NCBI RefSeq assembly: GCF_900460245.1 | Contig: NZ_UHIP01000001.1 | Coordinates: forward strand, 1,364,001 to 1,428,000 | Length of the DNA: 64,000 nucleotides | Source: Vibrio fluvialis | GTDB taxonomy: Bacteria > Pseudomonadota > Gammaproteobacteria > Enterobacterales > Vibrionaceae | Reading direction: 5' to 3' | Shown: positions 19,912-29,455 of the stretch, one piece after another | Position numbering within the stretch: position 1 is the stretch's first letter | Layout: each line of letters begins with the position of its first letter | The notes under the pieces: generated by a model | What the model saw: the letters and a program-made list of their open reading frames with translations, nothing else | The model's database searches: none | Told to the model about the DNA's origin: nothing | Program-made: the position numbers and the translations under genes

Positions 19912-21273
19912 TTAGCAGATAACTTTTACTGCCAGACCGCCTGTCGACGTTTCGCGGTATTTCGCGTTCATGTCTTTACCGGTTTCCAGCATGGTTTCGA
20001 TAACCTTATCCAGAGACACGCGTGGCGCAGAAGAGCGACGCAGAGCCATACGGGTAGAGTTGATCGCTTTCACCGCTGCAATACCGTTACGTTCAATACA
20101 TGGCACCTGCACTTGGCCGGCAACCGGGTCACACGTCAGACCTAAGTTGTGTTCCATCGCGATTTCAGCGGCCATACACACTTGCTCAGGGCTACCGCCA
20201 AGCAGCTCAGCCAGACCAGCGGCTGCCATTGAACAGGCTACGCCCACTTCACCCTGACAGCCGACTTCAGCGCCAGAGATGGAGGCATTTTGCTTGTACA
20301 GACCACCGATTGCGCCAGAAGCGGCAAAGTAACGGATGTAATCTTTTTCGGTTACGGTTTGGATGAACTTGTCGTAGTACGCCAGAACCGCAGGAATGAT
20401 GCCACATGCACCGTTGGTTGGTGCTGTCACCACGCGGCCACCGGCTGCGTTTTCTTCGTTCACAGCAAATGCGTACATGTTAACCCAGTCAACCACCGCC
20501 ATTGGATCGTTGGTGATTTTCTCTGAAGTCAGCAGTTGTTGACGCAGAGCAGCCGCACGACGAGGAACACGCAGAGGCCCAGGCAGAATGCCTTCGGTGC
20601 TCATACCACGTTCCATACATTCACGCATGGTGCGCCAAATGTTGGCGAAATAAGTACGCACTTCTTCATCAGAGTGCAGCGCTTTTTCGTTCGCCATCAC
20701 CAGTGTACTCATCGACAGACCGCTGTCTTTACACTGGTTTACCAGCTCTTCAGCTGTGCTGAACGGGTAAGGCACTTGAACAGGAGACTCAATGGCTTTA
20801 CCAAAGTTCTCTTCATCCACGATGAAACCACCGCCGATAGAGTAGTAAGTCTTTGAATATGCAACGTCTTCATCAATCCACGCGTGAATCTGCATACCGT
20901 TTTCGTGCAGAGACAGGTTTGTTCTGTGGAAGTTCATGCCACCTTCACGAGGGAAGGCAACCGTATGACAGTGCATGCCGACAGGTAGGCGTTCAGTTTC
21001 TTCAACGCGGGCAATGAAGCCCGGAATGGCATCGATATCCACTTTTTCTGGCGTGTTGCCTGCCAGACCCATGATGATCGCGATATCCGTGTGGTGACCT
21101 TTCCCTGTCAGTGACAATGATCCATAAACGTCCACGGTGATTTTAGTGATGTCGCGCAATTTTCCCATTGCACGCAGGTCATCAATAAACTGCTTACCCG
21201 CTTTCATCGGTCCGACTGTGTGTGAGCTCGAAGGACCGACACCGATTTTATAGATATCAAATACACTAATCAT
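19912..21273 (-). CDS. sdaA: L-serine ammonia-lyase (iron-sulfur type)
   Basis: The 453-residue enzyme deaminates L-serine to pyruvate using a [4Fe-4S] cluster. It has an N-terminal beta domain ([15 protein letters not shown]) and a C-terminal alpha domain. The cluster cysteines lie in [15 protein letters not shown] and the [20 protein letters not shown] stretch. GAGG stands 7 bases before the ATG. It lies downstream of sdaC in the same direction with a hairpin in between. The pair imports serine and feeds it to central metabolism. Confidence 0.95.
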   Translation of the reverse strand: MISVFDIYKIGVGPSSSHTVGPMKAGKQFIDDLRAMGKLRDITKITVDVYGSLSLTGKGHHTDIAIIMGLAGNTPEKVDIDAIPGFIARVEETERLPVGMHCHTVAFPREGGMNFHRTNLSLHENGMQIHAWIDEDVAYSKTYYSIGGGFIVDEENFGKAIESPVQVPYPFSTAEELVNQCKDSGLSMSTLVMANEKALHSDEEVRTYFANIWRTMRECMERGMSTEGILPGPLRVPRRAAALRQQLLTSEKITNDPMAVVDWVNMYAFAVNEENAAGGRVVTAPTNGACGIIPAVLAYYDKFIQTVTEKDYIRYFAASGAIGGLYKQNASISGAEVGCQGEVGVACSMAAAGLAELLGGSPEQVCMAAEIAMEHNLGLTCDPVAGQVQVPCIERNGIAAVKAINSTRMALRRSSAPRVSLDKVIETMLETGKDMNAKYRETSTGGLAVKVIC

Positions 21274-21292
21274 ATTGATTACCTCAAAAGTA

Positions 21293-21318
21293 AGCCCCCC
21301 TTATCGATAAGGGAGGCT
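21293..21318 (-). promoter_or_regulatory. Intercistronic hairpin between sdaC and sdaA
   Basis: An imperfect stem of about 10 bp (one mismatch) closes a short loop at the centre of TTATCGATAA. On the minus strand it is followed by UUACUUUU and then directly by the sdaA ribosome-binding site. It resembles a leaky terminator or mRNA-stabilising structure that would set the sdaC:sdaA ratio. The role is inference. Confidence 0.5.
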
Positions 21319-21367
21319 CTTTATTATCGTTATATTCTGTGTTCTAAGCTCATACTTTACGTAGAGA

Positions 21368-22621
21368 TTAAAGAGCGCCGTAGATTACAGAACTAATGGC
21401 TGCAAGACCACAAATAACTGTGAAAATTTGCACTGGTGCTGAAGTCTTGTACTTCGCCATTGCAGGTACTTTCTGCATCGCGAAAACCGGCAGCAGGAAG
21501 AGGATTGCGGCAATCATTGGAGCGCCCATGGTCTCAATCATGCCCAGGATGCTTGGGTTAACAATTGCTACCATCCAAGTGGTCACTACGATGAAGATCA
21601 GAGAGATTTTTTCAATCTTGCTGATAGGCATCTCGCTGCGAGATTTTACCAGACCGACCAGACCTTCGTGCGCACCTAGGAAGTGGCCGAAGTAGCTTGA
21701 AGTGATCGCTGCAAATGCCACGATTGGACCCAAGTAAGAGATCATTGGTGATTCATGGATGTTTGCCAGGTAAGACAGAACGCTGATGTTTTGTTCTTTC
21801 GCCATAGCCAGTTGCTCTGGAGACAGAGACAGAACCACAGAGAAGACGAAGAACATAACAAAGCCCATCAGCATCATGGCTGCGCCGCCAGTGATCATGT
21901 CGGTTTTAGCAACCGCATTGTCACCGTGTTGCATGCGCTGTTCTTTAGTGAACTGGCTGATGATTGGGCTGTGGTTGAACGAGAACACAATGATAGGGAT
22001 CGCAAGCCAAATGATAGCAGGCATGCCAGACCAGTCAGGTGCCACTTCCATCATCGAAGTGTTCCATTCAGGGATCAGGAATACAGACAACGCCAGCAGG
22101 ATGAATACCAGTGGGTAAACCATCGCAGAGGTTGCTTTCAGCATCAATTCTTTACCGAATACGACACCAGCAGTCATGGCTGAAATCAGCGCACCTGACA
22201 GTAACCAGCGAGGAATCGATTCCATGCCGATCTGGTTTACCAGGAAAGAATCCACTGTGTTTGTAATACCAACACCGTAGATCAGAACGATAGGGTAAAT
22301 CGCGAAAAAGTAAGCAAAGGTAATAAGGTTAGCGCCAGCTTTACCAAAGTGTTCTTCTACAGTGTCTGTGATGTCCGATTCAGGGTTTTTCGCTGATAAA
22401 ACGAAACGTGCCAAGCTCTTATGAGCGAACCACGTCATTGGAGCAGCGAGTAGGGCTAAAATAACTAATGGCCAAAAACCGCCCGCACCAGCCTTGATAG
22501 GCAGAAACAGAACGCCTGCGCCTACGGCGGTACCGAACAGCGACAGAGACCATACGAAATCTTTATAGGTCCATTTACCAGCAGATTGTGTGGTAGATGA
22601 AACCGTAGTGGTTGTATTCAT
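21368..22621 (-). CDS. sdaC: Serine/H+ symporter
   Basis: The 417-residue inner-membrane protein has about 11 hydrophobic segments and belongs to the HAAAP (SdaC/TdcC) family. The N-terminal transport helix region is TAVGAGVLFLPIKAGAGGFW, and FNHSPIISQF is conserved in SdaC. It is first gene of the operon with sdaA, and the context fixes serine as the likely substrate. The 297-base upstream interval contains a perfect PurR-like palindrome. Confidence 0.93.
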   Translation of the reverse strand: MNTTTTVSSTTQSAGKWTYKDFVWSLSLFGTAVGAGVLFLPIKAGAGGFWPLVILALLAAPMTWFAHKSLARFVLSAKNPESDITDTVEEHFGKAGANLITFAYFFAIYPIVLIYGVGITNTVDSFLVNQIGMESIPRWLLSGALISAMTAGVVFGKELMLKATSAMVYPLVFILLALSVFLIPEWNTSMMEVAPDWSGMPAIIWLAIPIIVFSFNHSPIISQFTKEQRMQHGDNAVAKTDMITGGAAMMLMGFVMFFVFSVVLSLSPEQLAMAKEQNISVLSYLANIHESPMISYLGPIVAFAAITSSYFGHFLGAHEGLVGLVKSRSEMPISKIEKISLIFIVVTTWMVAIVNPSILGMIETMGAPMIAAILFLLPVFAMQKVPAMAKYKTSAPVQIFTVICGLAAISSVIYGAL

Positions 22622-22841
22622 GTTGTTTTACTCATTTTTGGGAACAGGAAATAAGTCGAGCGCAATTTTGCAGAATTTTCTTCTATGAAAACTAGATCTA
22701 AATCATGAATTGTCTGCGCTTATTGAATGATATGTCAAAAACCCATCTCGGATCACGAAAAACCTGTGCTACATGTAAAAATTGTTAATGAGTTGGATTA
22801 GTAAAAGTTATCCGAATATGTGCAATCATGAGAATAACTTA

Positions 22842-22857
22842 TCGCAAACGTTTGCGT
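22842..22857. promoter_or_regulatory. PurR-like palindromic operator upstream of sdaC
   Basis: TCGCAAACGTTTGCGT has a perfect 14-bp palindromic core, CGCAAACGTTTGCG (22843-22856). It matches the E. coli PurR consensus ACGCAAACGTTTGCGT except at the first base. It lies about 220 bases upstream of the sdaC start and only 62 bases after the end of the next gene upstream. Control of serine catabolism by PurR is inference; another LacI-family protein could bind. Confidence 0.6.
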
Positions 22858-22918
22858 CAAAGGTGAGGTTGTTAGCAGAGTGTTGGTGAAAAGCTAATAA
22901 AACTAAGGAGTGGCGGGT

Positions 22919-23539
22919 TCATCGACCACTATTTATGTGTTTTTGTAGGGATTGGATGATTTGTGCCGTCATACCCCATATAAAATGATGTTTATATGGA
23001 ATGGCGAACACTCGGTGAGGGGAGTTTTTGATTTGAAAAGTGTTGCTGAACAGTTGACGACGATCCAACAGGAAGTCGGCAGGGACCTCAAAAACTTCTT
23101 CTACCTCGTTCGCATCGATGAGGGTTTTATAATCTGGTGAAATAAATGCCAACACGGGTGTTACCGCAAATTTACTCACGGTAACAAGCTCGGGGAGCTG
23201 ACCAAGAATTTCAATCTGATCTTCCTGAATGCCGATCTCTTCACGCGTTTCACGCATGGCGGTTTGGTACAACGTGCCATCGCTCTCTTCATATTTCCCA
23301 CCCGGAAAACTGATCTGGCCCGGGTGATGTTTCAGATGTGCGGCGCGTTTAGTGAGCACCACATTCAAACCCGTCGGGCGTTCAACAAAACCAATCAAAA
23401 CAGAAGCTTTTCTTAACGAAAGGGATTTCAGGTGTGCGACGCGATGAAGGGATTCTGCGTGGTAGCCCACCGGAGTAATCAGTTGGAAACCCCGAATCAA
23501 TTCGGCTTTGCTGATTGGACGCAAAATTATTCTCTCCAT
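22919..23539 (-). CDS. nudL: Nudix hydrolase, CoA pyrophosphatase type
   Basis: The 206-residue protein has a Nudix box beginning GGKYEESDG and ending ETREEIGI. The NudL/YeaB upstream element TKRAAHLKHHPGQISFPGG is present. Members hydrolyse coenzyme A and acyl-CoA to 3',5'-ADP and phosphopantetheine derivatives. Transcribed alone, diverging from the H-NOX gene with a 69-base shared promoter gap. Function is by family. Confidence 0.88.
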   Translation of the reverse strand: MERIILRPISKAELIRGFQLITPVGYHAESLHRVAHLKSLSLRKASVLIGFVERPTGLNVVLTKRAAHLKHHPGQISFPGGKYEESDGTLYQTAMRETREEIGIQEDQIEILGQLPELVTVSKFAVTPVLAFISPDYKTLIDANEVEEVFEVPADFLLDRRQLFSNTFQIKNSPHRVFAIPYKHHFIWGMTAQIIQSLQKHINSGR

Positions 23540-23608
23540 CGGCGATTTGAAAATCTAAACTTTATGAATCATGCTTTTATGAGCCTAGTTTAAGGATAGC
23601 TCAATAAT

Positions 23609-24151
23609 ATGAAAGGCATTATTTTTACCGAGTTTCTCGAGCTGGTTGAAGATAAGTTTGGCTTAGACGTATTGGACCAGGTTCTTGAGCAGGCGGCAGA
23701 TTCCGGAGTATATACGTCAGTCGGCAGTTATGATCATAAAGCCTTGGTGAAACTGATTATTGAGCTCAGCCGCGTGACTGGGATTGATAGTAATCAGTTA
23801 CAACGGGTTTATGGAGTCAGCGTTTTTCAGTCGCTGTATCGGACAGTGCCTGCGTCTGCTAATTTGTCTCAGGTGAACAGCTGTTTTGCGTTTATTCGTC
23901 ACGTAGAGGACTACATACACGTGGAAGTTAAGAAGCTGTATCCAGACGCCAAACCACCCCGGTTCCTGTTTATCGATGAATCCGCCGCAGAGGTCAGTTT
24001 TGATTATCAGAGTGCTCGCTGTATGTCTCATGTTTGTTTGGGGCTGCTGCAAGGATGCGCAGACTACTTCGGTGAAAAAATTGATGTTGTTATGGAACCC
24101 CAATCGGAAGACCTCAGCCGGGTCCGGTTTACCGTAACGCTGATTGAATAG
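23609..24151 (+). CDS. H-NOX heme nitric-oxide sensor protein
   Basis: The 180-residue HNOB/H-NOX domain protein has the proximal heme ligand H104 (in YIHVEVKKLYPDAKPP) and the heme-propionate motif YxSxR at Y133, S135, R137 (DYQSAR). Stand-alone H-NOX proteins of facultative anaerobes bind NO and control a partner kinase or cyclic-di-GMP enzyme. The partner, a hybrid histidine kinase, begins 8 bases downstream. In Vibrio such pairs (HnoX/HnoK or HqsK) control biofilm or quorum-sensing phosphorelays, as recalled. Here the kinase gene carries a stop codon, so output of this sensor may be compromised. Confidence 0.93.
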   Translation: MKGIIFTEFLELVEDKFGLDVLDQVLEQAADSGVYTSVGSYDHKALVKLIIELSRVTGIDSNQLQRVYGVSVFQSLYRTVPASANLSQVNSCFAFIRHVEDYIHVEVKKLYPDAKPPRFLFIDESAAEVSFDYQSARCMSHVCLGLLQGCADYFGEKIDVVMEPQSEDLSRVRFTVTLIE

Positions 24152-24159
24152 GTGAAAGC

Positions 24160-25866
24160 ATGAGTTCTGAGTCTCCCATGGAACGGAAGCTCAAACGAGA
24201 AATGGCTGCACGTAAAGAAGCTGAAAAGCTGCTTGAGCAAAAAAGCTATGAGCTGTATCAGGCCAATCAGCAGTTAAATTTGGCCCTGAAACAGTTGCAA
24301 AAGCAAACGTTGCAGGATTTGCAAAAGTTTGAGTTTGAAGAGCACATCGACTCCACGCTGATATATTTCGGGCGCGCGTTTCTTTCGCGTGCACTGGACA
24401 GCACCTTACTCGCCACGTTTATTGAGCGCCTGATCCAGACACCAGTCATCACGAGTGTATTTCTGCAATTGTCGCCGGATCAAGTGGATGGGTTGGTTGA
24501 GAACCAACTCGGGAACATTGAGCTGTCGCTGATCCAACCCTATATGTAAGTGCCGCACTGGCAGCAGGATTACCTTTGCCTGCCGCTGATGGTTGAGCGT
24601 TTGTCGGCTGGCCATATGGTGTTTGAGATTCATTCAGAGAACATTGAACGAGAGTTCATGGTTAAGCAGTTGTCCTTAGTCGGTGAGTTGCTGTGCAGCG
24701 CGCTCAGTCGTCAGATGATCATGAAACGTCAGGTCGAGTCGCGAAAGCGGGCAGAAGAGTCAGAAAAAGCGACCAAAGAATTTGTCGCTATGATTAATCA
24801 TGAATTGCGTACGCCGCTGAATGGCTTGCTCGGTAGTGCCGAACTGCTTGCCGACACCCTGTTGGATGCAGAGCAGCAAAGTTATCTGACCAACTTGCAA
24901 CACTCCGGGGACATGCTGCGCGTCATCATCAACGACCTGCTGGATTTCAGCAAAATGAATGCGGGGATGATGCAACTCATCATGACGCAATTTCGCTGGC
25001 AGGATCTGCAAAATACTCTGTACGGCATTTTCACCAACAAAGCGCGAGAAGGTGGCATCGGGTTTGTGATTGAATCTCGGGGCGACTTTCCTGCCTACTG
25101 GATTGGCGATGTTGAACGCATTAACCAGATTCTGGTCAATCTGGTTGGGAACGCAATCAAGTTCACCCATACCGGCGAAGTGAAAGTGTTGGCGCGCTGG
25201 ATCAATGACCGTCTGCTACTGCGTATTACGGATACCGGAATTGGTATCCCCTTTGAGTCTCATGCCACCTTGTTTGACCCATTTACTCAGGTTGATCGTT
25301 CATCAAGCCGTCAGTATGAGGGAACCGGACTTGGTCTGGCCATCTGCAAGAATCTGGTCGAGCTCATGCAAGGCGACATCGACTTTTCCAGTGTGGAAGG
25401 CGAGGGAACAGAGTTTTTTGTGTCAATACCGCTGGAGATTGGCTCGCGTGAGTTGAAAGTGCCAATGTACGAAAGCCGGCCGCTGCGCGTCAGCCCTGAT
25501 GCTCTGCGCCAGCATTCTATTCTGGTGGTGGACGATATTCGTATGAATCAGTTGGTGATCAACCAAATGCTGAAAAAGGTGAATCTTACTCCGGATAATT
25601 GTGAAAACGGAGTACAGGCGATTGAGGCGGTTGAGAACAAACCGTATGACCTGATTTTTATGGATTGCCGTATGCCGGAAATGGACGGCTTTGATGCCAC
25701 TGAAAGACTGCGCAAAAGTGGCTTCAACATGCCTATCATCGCACTTACCGCGGCGACGACGCTGGAGGAGCGGGAGCGCTGCCTTCAGTGTGGAATGAAT
25801 GACATCCTGACCAAGCCTTACACTGCGCTGGATCTGGATGCCATCCTCAACAAATGGCTGAGTTAA
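24160..25866 (+). pseudogene. H-NOX-associated hybrid histidine kinase, interrupted by an in-frame TAA
   Basis: One frame runs from the ATG at 24160 (GGTGA upstream) to TAA at 25864-25866, but codon 130 (24547-24549) is TAA. Before it lie a coiled coil (about 5-55) and part of a sensory domain. After it, without frame change, come the rest of that domain, HisKA (INHELRTPLNG, His at codon 214), HATPase (DTGIGIP, GTGLGLAI) and a receiver (VVDDIRMN, FMDCRMPEMDG, LTKPYT). All catalytic motifs are intact and there is no second lesion, so the stop is recent, a sequencing error, or suppressed. One base change (for example from CAA, AAA or GAA) would restore a 568-residue kinase. Confidence 0.85.
24550..25866 (+). 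CDS. Catalytic part of the hybrid kinase (HisKA-HATPase-REC) after the stop
   Basis: This open frame begins with GTG immediately after the in-frame TAA and spans 438 codons. It carries a complete DHp domain with H84, an ATP-binding domain, and a receiver domain ending LTKPYTALDLDAILNKWLS. I see no good ribosome-binding site before 24550. Translation could restart by coupling at the TAAGTG junction, or from a later ATG such as the one at 24589. If made, the product would lack the N-terminal coiled coil and half of the sensory domain, and might no longer answer to H-NOX. It should be read with the parent pseudogene entry. Confidence 0.6.
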   Translation: MPHWQQDYLCLPLMVERLSAGHMVFEIHSENIEREFMVKQLSLVGELLCSALSRQMIMKRQVESRKRAEESEKATKEFVAMINHELRTPLNGLLGSAELLADTLLDAEQQSYLTNLQHSGDMLRVIINDLLDFSKMNAGMMQLIMTQFRWQDLQNTLYGIFTNKAREGGIGFVIESRGDFPAYWIGDVERINQILVNLVGNAIKFTHTGEVKVLARWINDRLLLRITDTGIGIPFESHATLFDPFTQVDRSSSRQYEGTGLGLAICKNLVELMQGDIDFSSVEGEGTEFFVSIPLEIGSRELKVPMYESRPLRVSPDALRQHSILVVDDIRMNQLVINQMLKKVNLTPDNCENGVQAIEAVENKPYDLIFMDCRMPEMDGFDATERLRKSGFNMPIIALTAATTLEERERCLQCGMNDILTKPYTALDLDAILNKWLS

Positions 25867-27230
25867 TTTTCCAACACCGGCAGAATACGGCTCAGCTTAT
25901 CTAACGTTTCCTGATATTCCGCTTCACATTGGCTGTCGGCGACCACACCACCGCCTGCCCACGCATACAACTGTTGATTCTGCGCGACCAGAGTACGGAT
26001 GGTAATGCTGGTATCCATTCGGCCGTGACGGCTGATGTAACCAATCGACCCACAGTACGCACTGCGACGATGAGGCTCGAGCTCTTCAATGATTTCCATC
26101 GCCCGAACTTTGGGCGCGCCAGTAATTGAACCGCCCGGGAAGCAGGCGCGAAGCAGATCTGCGCAATCGTATTGGCTGTCCAGTTCTGCGCGAATAGTGC
26201 TCACCAGGTGGTGCACCGCCGGAAAACTCTCAATGTCGAACAGTTTAGGAACGTGTACTGAACCCGGCTTGGCAACACGGCCAATGTCGTTACGTAGTAA
26301 ATCGACAATCATCAGGTTTTCTGCCTGATCTTTTTCCGCTTGGGCGAGTTCGGCGGCATTGGCGGCATCGACGACCGGATCGTCACTTCGCGGACGAGTG
26401 CCTTTGATCGGCTTAGTTTCGATAATGCGGTCTTTGACTTGTAGGAAACGCTCCGGGGAAACACTTAAAATGGCCCCTTGTTCAGTGCGAATGAAGGCAG
26501 AAAACGGCGCCAGATTGAACTGTTCGAGTTTCAGATAAGCCAGCCATTCGCTGCCTTGGTAATGCGCCTGAAAACGCTGTGCCAAGTTGATTTGATAGCA
26601 GTCCCCAGAGAGCAGATATTCCTGCACTTGCGTAAACTTCTCACGGTAGCTGTTGGGTGTCATGTTTGACTGCCAAGGCGAGGAGAGGGCAAAAGGCATC
26701 AGCGGTTTTTGATTGCCGTCTGCGAGCAGTGATTCTGCATTTTCAATGTTCTGACCAATCACACGCGCGGTTTTCAGTTGATGATCAACGACAATTGCCC
26801 ATTCATACAGGCCAACGGCCATGTCCGGCGCTGTTAAATCGTGTTCGGCAAGGCTAGGCAGACGCTCAACACGGCGCCCCAAATCATAAGCGAAATAGCC
26901 CAGTGTGCCGCCGATAAAAGGCAGATCATCACTGTATAGCAACGCTGGGAGATAGTGTTGCTGCAACTTGGTCAGCAATTCAAAAGGGTCATCTTGTGAC
27001 AATGTCACACCACTGGGTTCGCGCACTTCGGTTTCGTCGCCAAAAGTGGTGAGAGTGACGATAGGATGAGCAACCAGAATGTCGAATCGACTGTCGATAT
27101 GCGTGTCGGATGCAGAGCGGAGCAACATCGCCCAAGGCTGGCTTTCAACCTTTGAAAACAGCTGATTAGCGAGATCCGGTTGATAAGTAAGCGGCTTAGC
27201 TTGAATCTGAGTTTTTTCGTTGTTATTCAT
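25863..27230 (-). CDS. pabB: Aminodeoxychorismate synthase component I
   Basis: The 455-residue chorismate-utilising enzyme makes 4-amino-4-deoxychorismate for folate. The signatures ETKPIKGTRPR, ENLMIVDLLRNDIGRV and FPGGSITGAPK are present. The PIKGT motif (rather than PIAGT of TrpE) marks PabB. Its 3' end overlaps the kinase stop by four bases in convergent orientation, with no terminator between them. It appears monocistronic. Confidence 0.94.
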   Translation of the reverse strand: MNNNEKTQIQAKPLTYQPDLANQLFSKVESQPWAMLLRSASDTHIDSRFDILVAHPIVTLTTFGDETEVREPSGVTLSQDDPFELLTKLQQHYLPALLYSDDLPFIGGTLGYFAYDLGRRVERLPSLAEHDLTAPDMAVGLYEWAIVVDHQLKTARVIGQNIENAESLLADGNQKPLMPFALSSPWQSNMTPNSYREKFTQVQEYLLSGDCYQINLAQRFQAHYQGSEWLAYLKLEQFNLAPFSAFIRTEQGAILSVSPERFLQVKDRIIETKPIKGTRPRSDDPVVDAANAAELAQAEKDQAENLMIVDLLRNDIGRVAKPGSVHVPKLFDIESFPAVHHLVSTIRAELDSQYDCADLLRACFPGGSITGAPKVRAMEIIEELEPHRRSAYCGSIGYISRHGRMDTSITIRTLVAQNQQLYAWAGGGVVADSQCEAEYQETLDKLSRILPVLEN

Positions 27231-27428
27231 TTGTGTAAATTGTGACAGAGAGACAGTTCACTGCATAGCGTGTAGAGGAAAGCAAGAGTATCATAAAACT
27301 CCAACGAAAAGCTGCTACTTGATAGACGTGCTCTTGTTCAGTCGATTTTCGCCTTCTGGCTCCACTGACTCGTTTTGCATTTCTCTCAAGCGTCAGCCCA
27401 CGGAAGCATAATGATAACGAGGCATGCA

Positions 27429-28946
27429 ATGACGGTTATACGCAAGCAGGATGTGATCAGCAGTGTTGCTGATGCACTTCAGTACATTTCTTACTACCAC
27501 CCTCTGGATTTTGTCCAAGCCCTAGAAAAAGCCTACCACCGTGAAGAAAGCCAGGCCGCGAAAGACGCGATTGCCCAGATTCTGATTAACTCTCGTATGT
27601 CTGCAGAAGGCCACCGTCCTATCTGTCAGGATACCGGTATCGTGACCTGTTTCGTCAATATTGGTATGGGTGTTCAGTGGGATTCCACGGATATGACCGT
27701 GCAACAAATGGTTGATGAAGGTGTACGTCAGGCTTACACCAATCCGGATAACCCGCTGCGAGCATCGGTACTGATGGATCCTGCTGGCAAACGTATCAAC
27801 ACCAAAGATAACACGCCAGCTGTGGTACACATCAACATGGTACCTGGCGATAAAGTAGAAATTCAGATCGCGGCGAAAGGCGGCGGTAGTGAAAACAAAA
27901 CCAAGATGGTGATGTTGAACCCGTCTGACGATATCGCAGAGTGGGTTGAGAAAATCTTGCCAGCCATGGGTGCAGGCTGGTGTCCTCCTGGCATGCTGGG
28001 TATTGGTATCGGCGGTACGGCTGAGAAAGCAGCGGTACTGGCAAAAGAATCGTTGATGGAACACATCGACATTCAAGAGCTGATTGAACGTGGTCCGCAA
28101 AACGCAGAAGAAGAGCTGCGTCTCGATATCTTCAACCGTGTTAACAAGCTGGGTATCGGTGCACAAGGCCTGGGCGGTCTGACGACTGTGGTTGACGTGA
28201 AAATCAAAACCGCACCTACGCATGCAGCCTCTAAGCCTGTGTGTCTGATCCCGAACTGTGCGGCGACTCGTCACGTACACTTCACTCTGGATGGCTCAGG
28301 TCCTGCTGATCTGCAGCCACCAAAACTGGAAGAGTGGCCTCAAATCACTTGGGAAGCGGGCGCGAACACTCGCCGCGTAAATCTGGATACCGTTACCGCT
28401 GAAGAAGCTCAACAGTGGAAGACCGGCGAAACTCTGCTGCTGTCTGGGAAGTTGCTGACTGGCCGCGATGCGGCGCACAAACGTATTCAAACCATGCTGG
28501 ACAATGGTGAAGGCCTGCCAGAAGGTGTCGACTTCAAGGGTAAATTCATTTACTACGTAGGCCCGGTTGACGCCGTGGGCGACGAAGCAGTGGGTCCAGC
28601 TGGCCCAACAACGTCGACTCGTATGGATAAATTTACCGACATGATGCTCGATAAAACCGGCATCATGGGCATGATTGGTAAAGCAGAACGCGGCCCTGCG
28701 ACGGTGGAATCGATCAAAAACCACAAAGCCGTTTATCTAATGGCCGTGGGCGGCGCAGCCTATCTGGTGTCTAAAGCGATCAAGAAAGCGCGCGTGGTGG
28801 CGTTTGAAGATCTGGGTATGGAAGCGATTTACGAATTTGAAGTCGAAGATATGCCAGTCACCGTTGCGGTTGACTCTCAAGGTGTCAACGCACACCAAGT
28901 GGGGCCGGATACGTGGAAAGTGAAAATCGCTGAAGCGGCTAAGTAA
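27429..28946 (+). CDS. fumA: Class I (iron-sulfur) fumarate hydratase
   Basis: The product is 505 residues from the ATG at 27429, which has GAGG six bases upstream. The longer frame from 27375 has no such signal. It catalyses fumarate/malate interconversion with an oxygen-labile [4Fe-4S] cluster. Cysteine regions include ICQDTGIVTCF and CLIPNCAATRHVHF. The C-terminal beta domain has GPTTSTRMDKFTDMML. It is monocistronic, between pabB and a small membrane protein, with a terminator at 29001-29029. FumA versus FumB cannot be told apart. Confidence 0.94.
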   Translation: MTVIRKQDVISSVADALQYISYYHPLDFVQALEKAYHREESQAAKDAIAQILINSRMSAEGHRPICQDTGIVTCFVNIGMGVQWDSTDMTVQQMVDEGVRQAYTNPDNPLRASVLMDPAGKRINTKDNTPAVVHINMVPGDKVEIQIAAKGGGSENKTKMVMLNPSDDIAEWVEKILPAMGAGWCPPGMLGIGIGGTAEKAAVLAKESLMEHIDIQELIERGPQNAEEELRLDIFNRVNKLGIGAQGLGGLTTVVDVKIKTAPTHAASKPVCLIPNCAATRHVHFTLDGSGPADLQPPKLEEWPQITWEAGANTRRVNLDTVTAEEAQQWKTGETLLLSGKLLTGRDAAHKRIQTMLDNGEGLPEGVDFKGKFIYYVGPVDAVGDEAVGPAGPTTSTRMDKFTDMMLDKTGIMGMIGKAERGPATVESIKNHKAVYLMAVGGAAYLVSKAIKKARVVAFEDLGMEAIYEFEVEDMPVTVAVDSQGVNAHQVGPDTWKVKIAEAAK

Positions 28947-29000
28947 AAGTGAATGGTCGGGTCTGTGATCCCGATTGCACACTCTTAGCAAATAAATGAC

Positions 29001-29029
29001 AAAGGTGCTGCGTCCGCGGCACCTTTTTT
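29001..29029 (+). terminator. Terminator of the fumarase gene
   Basis: A GC-rich stem with outer arms GGTGC / GCACC is followed by six T residues. Confidence 0.8.
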
Positions 29030-29086
29030 CTATATACTAATTCCCTATATACTTAAGTCACTTATTAAAAACGTCAGGAGAGCAAC

Positions 29087-29272
29087 ATGCCTCGCTTTAT
29101 TCGAATCCTGCAGATCGCGATCGCGGTGGTTGTGGGCGCATTTTTAGGTTACGACCTGATTTTGCACGGTATCAGTATCTTTGATGATAAATACGTCACC
29201 ATTACTTGTGTGTTGTTTGTGTTGCTGCAAATTGCTCTGCTGGTGATTTACAAGCTCATAGAAGAAGACTAA
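29087..29272 (+). CDS. Small two-helix membrane protein of unknown function
   Basis: The 61-residue protein has two hydrophobic segments (about 7-26 and 36-56) separated by a short polar loop and ends with the acidic tail KLIEED. A strong AGGAGAG ribosome-binding site lies 7 bases before the ATG. It has terminators on both sides, so it is its own transcription unit. No family recognised. Confidence 0.7.
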   Translation: MPRFIRILQIAIAVVVGAFLGYDLILHGISIFDDKYVTITCVLFVLLQIALLVIYKLIEED

Positions 29273-29333
29273 ATCGTTAGATATCCGAGGGCTAAGAAAA
29301 AGCCTGCTGACGGAATCGATATTTCGCTTATCT

Positions 29334-29363
29334 AAGCCTCTGATTTTATTCAGGGGCTTTTTT
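29334..29363 (+). terminator. Terminator after the small membrane protein
   Basis: AAGCCTCTG and CAGGGGCTT form a 9-bp stem (one G-U pair) with a run of T residues. Confidence 0.75.
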
Positions 29364-29455
29364 ATTCATCTCGTATTAAGATTACTCCAGCTAACCTACT
29401 TAACATTGTGAGTCCCTGTTGTACTCATATTTGTTTTTTCTAGTGGAGACCATGA

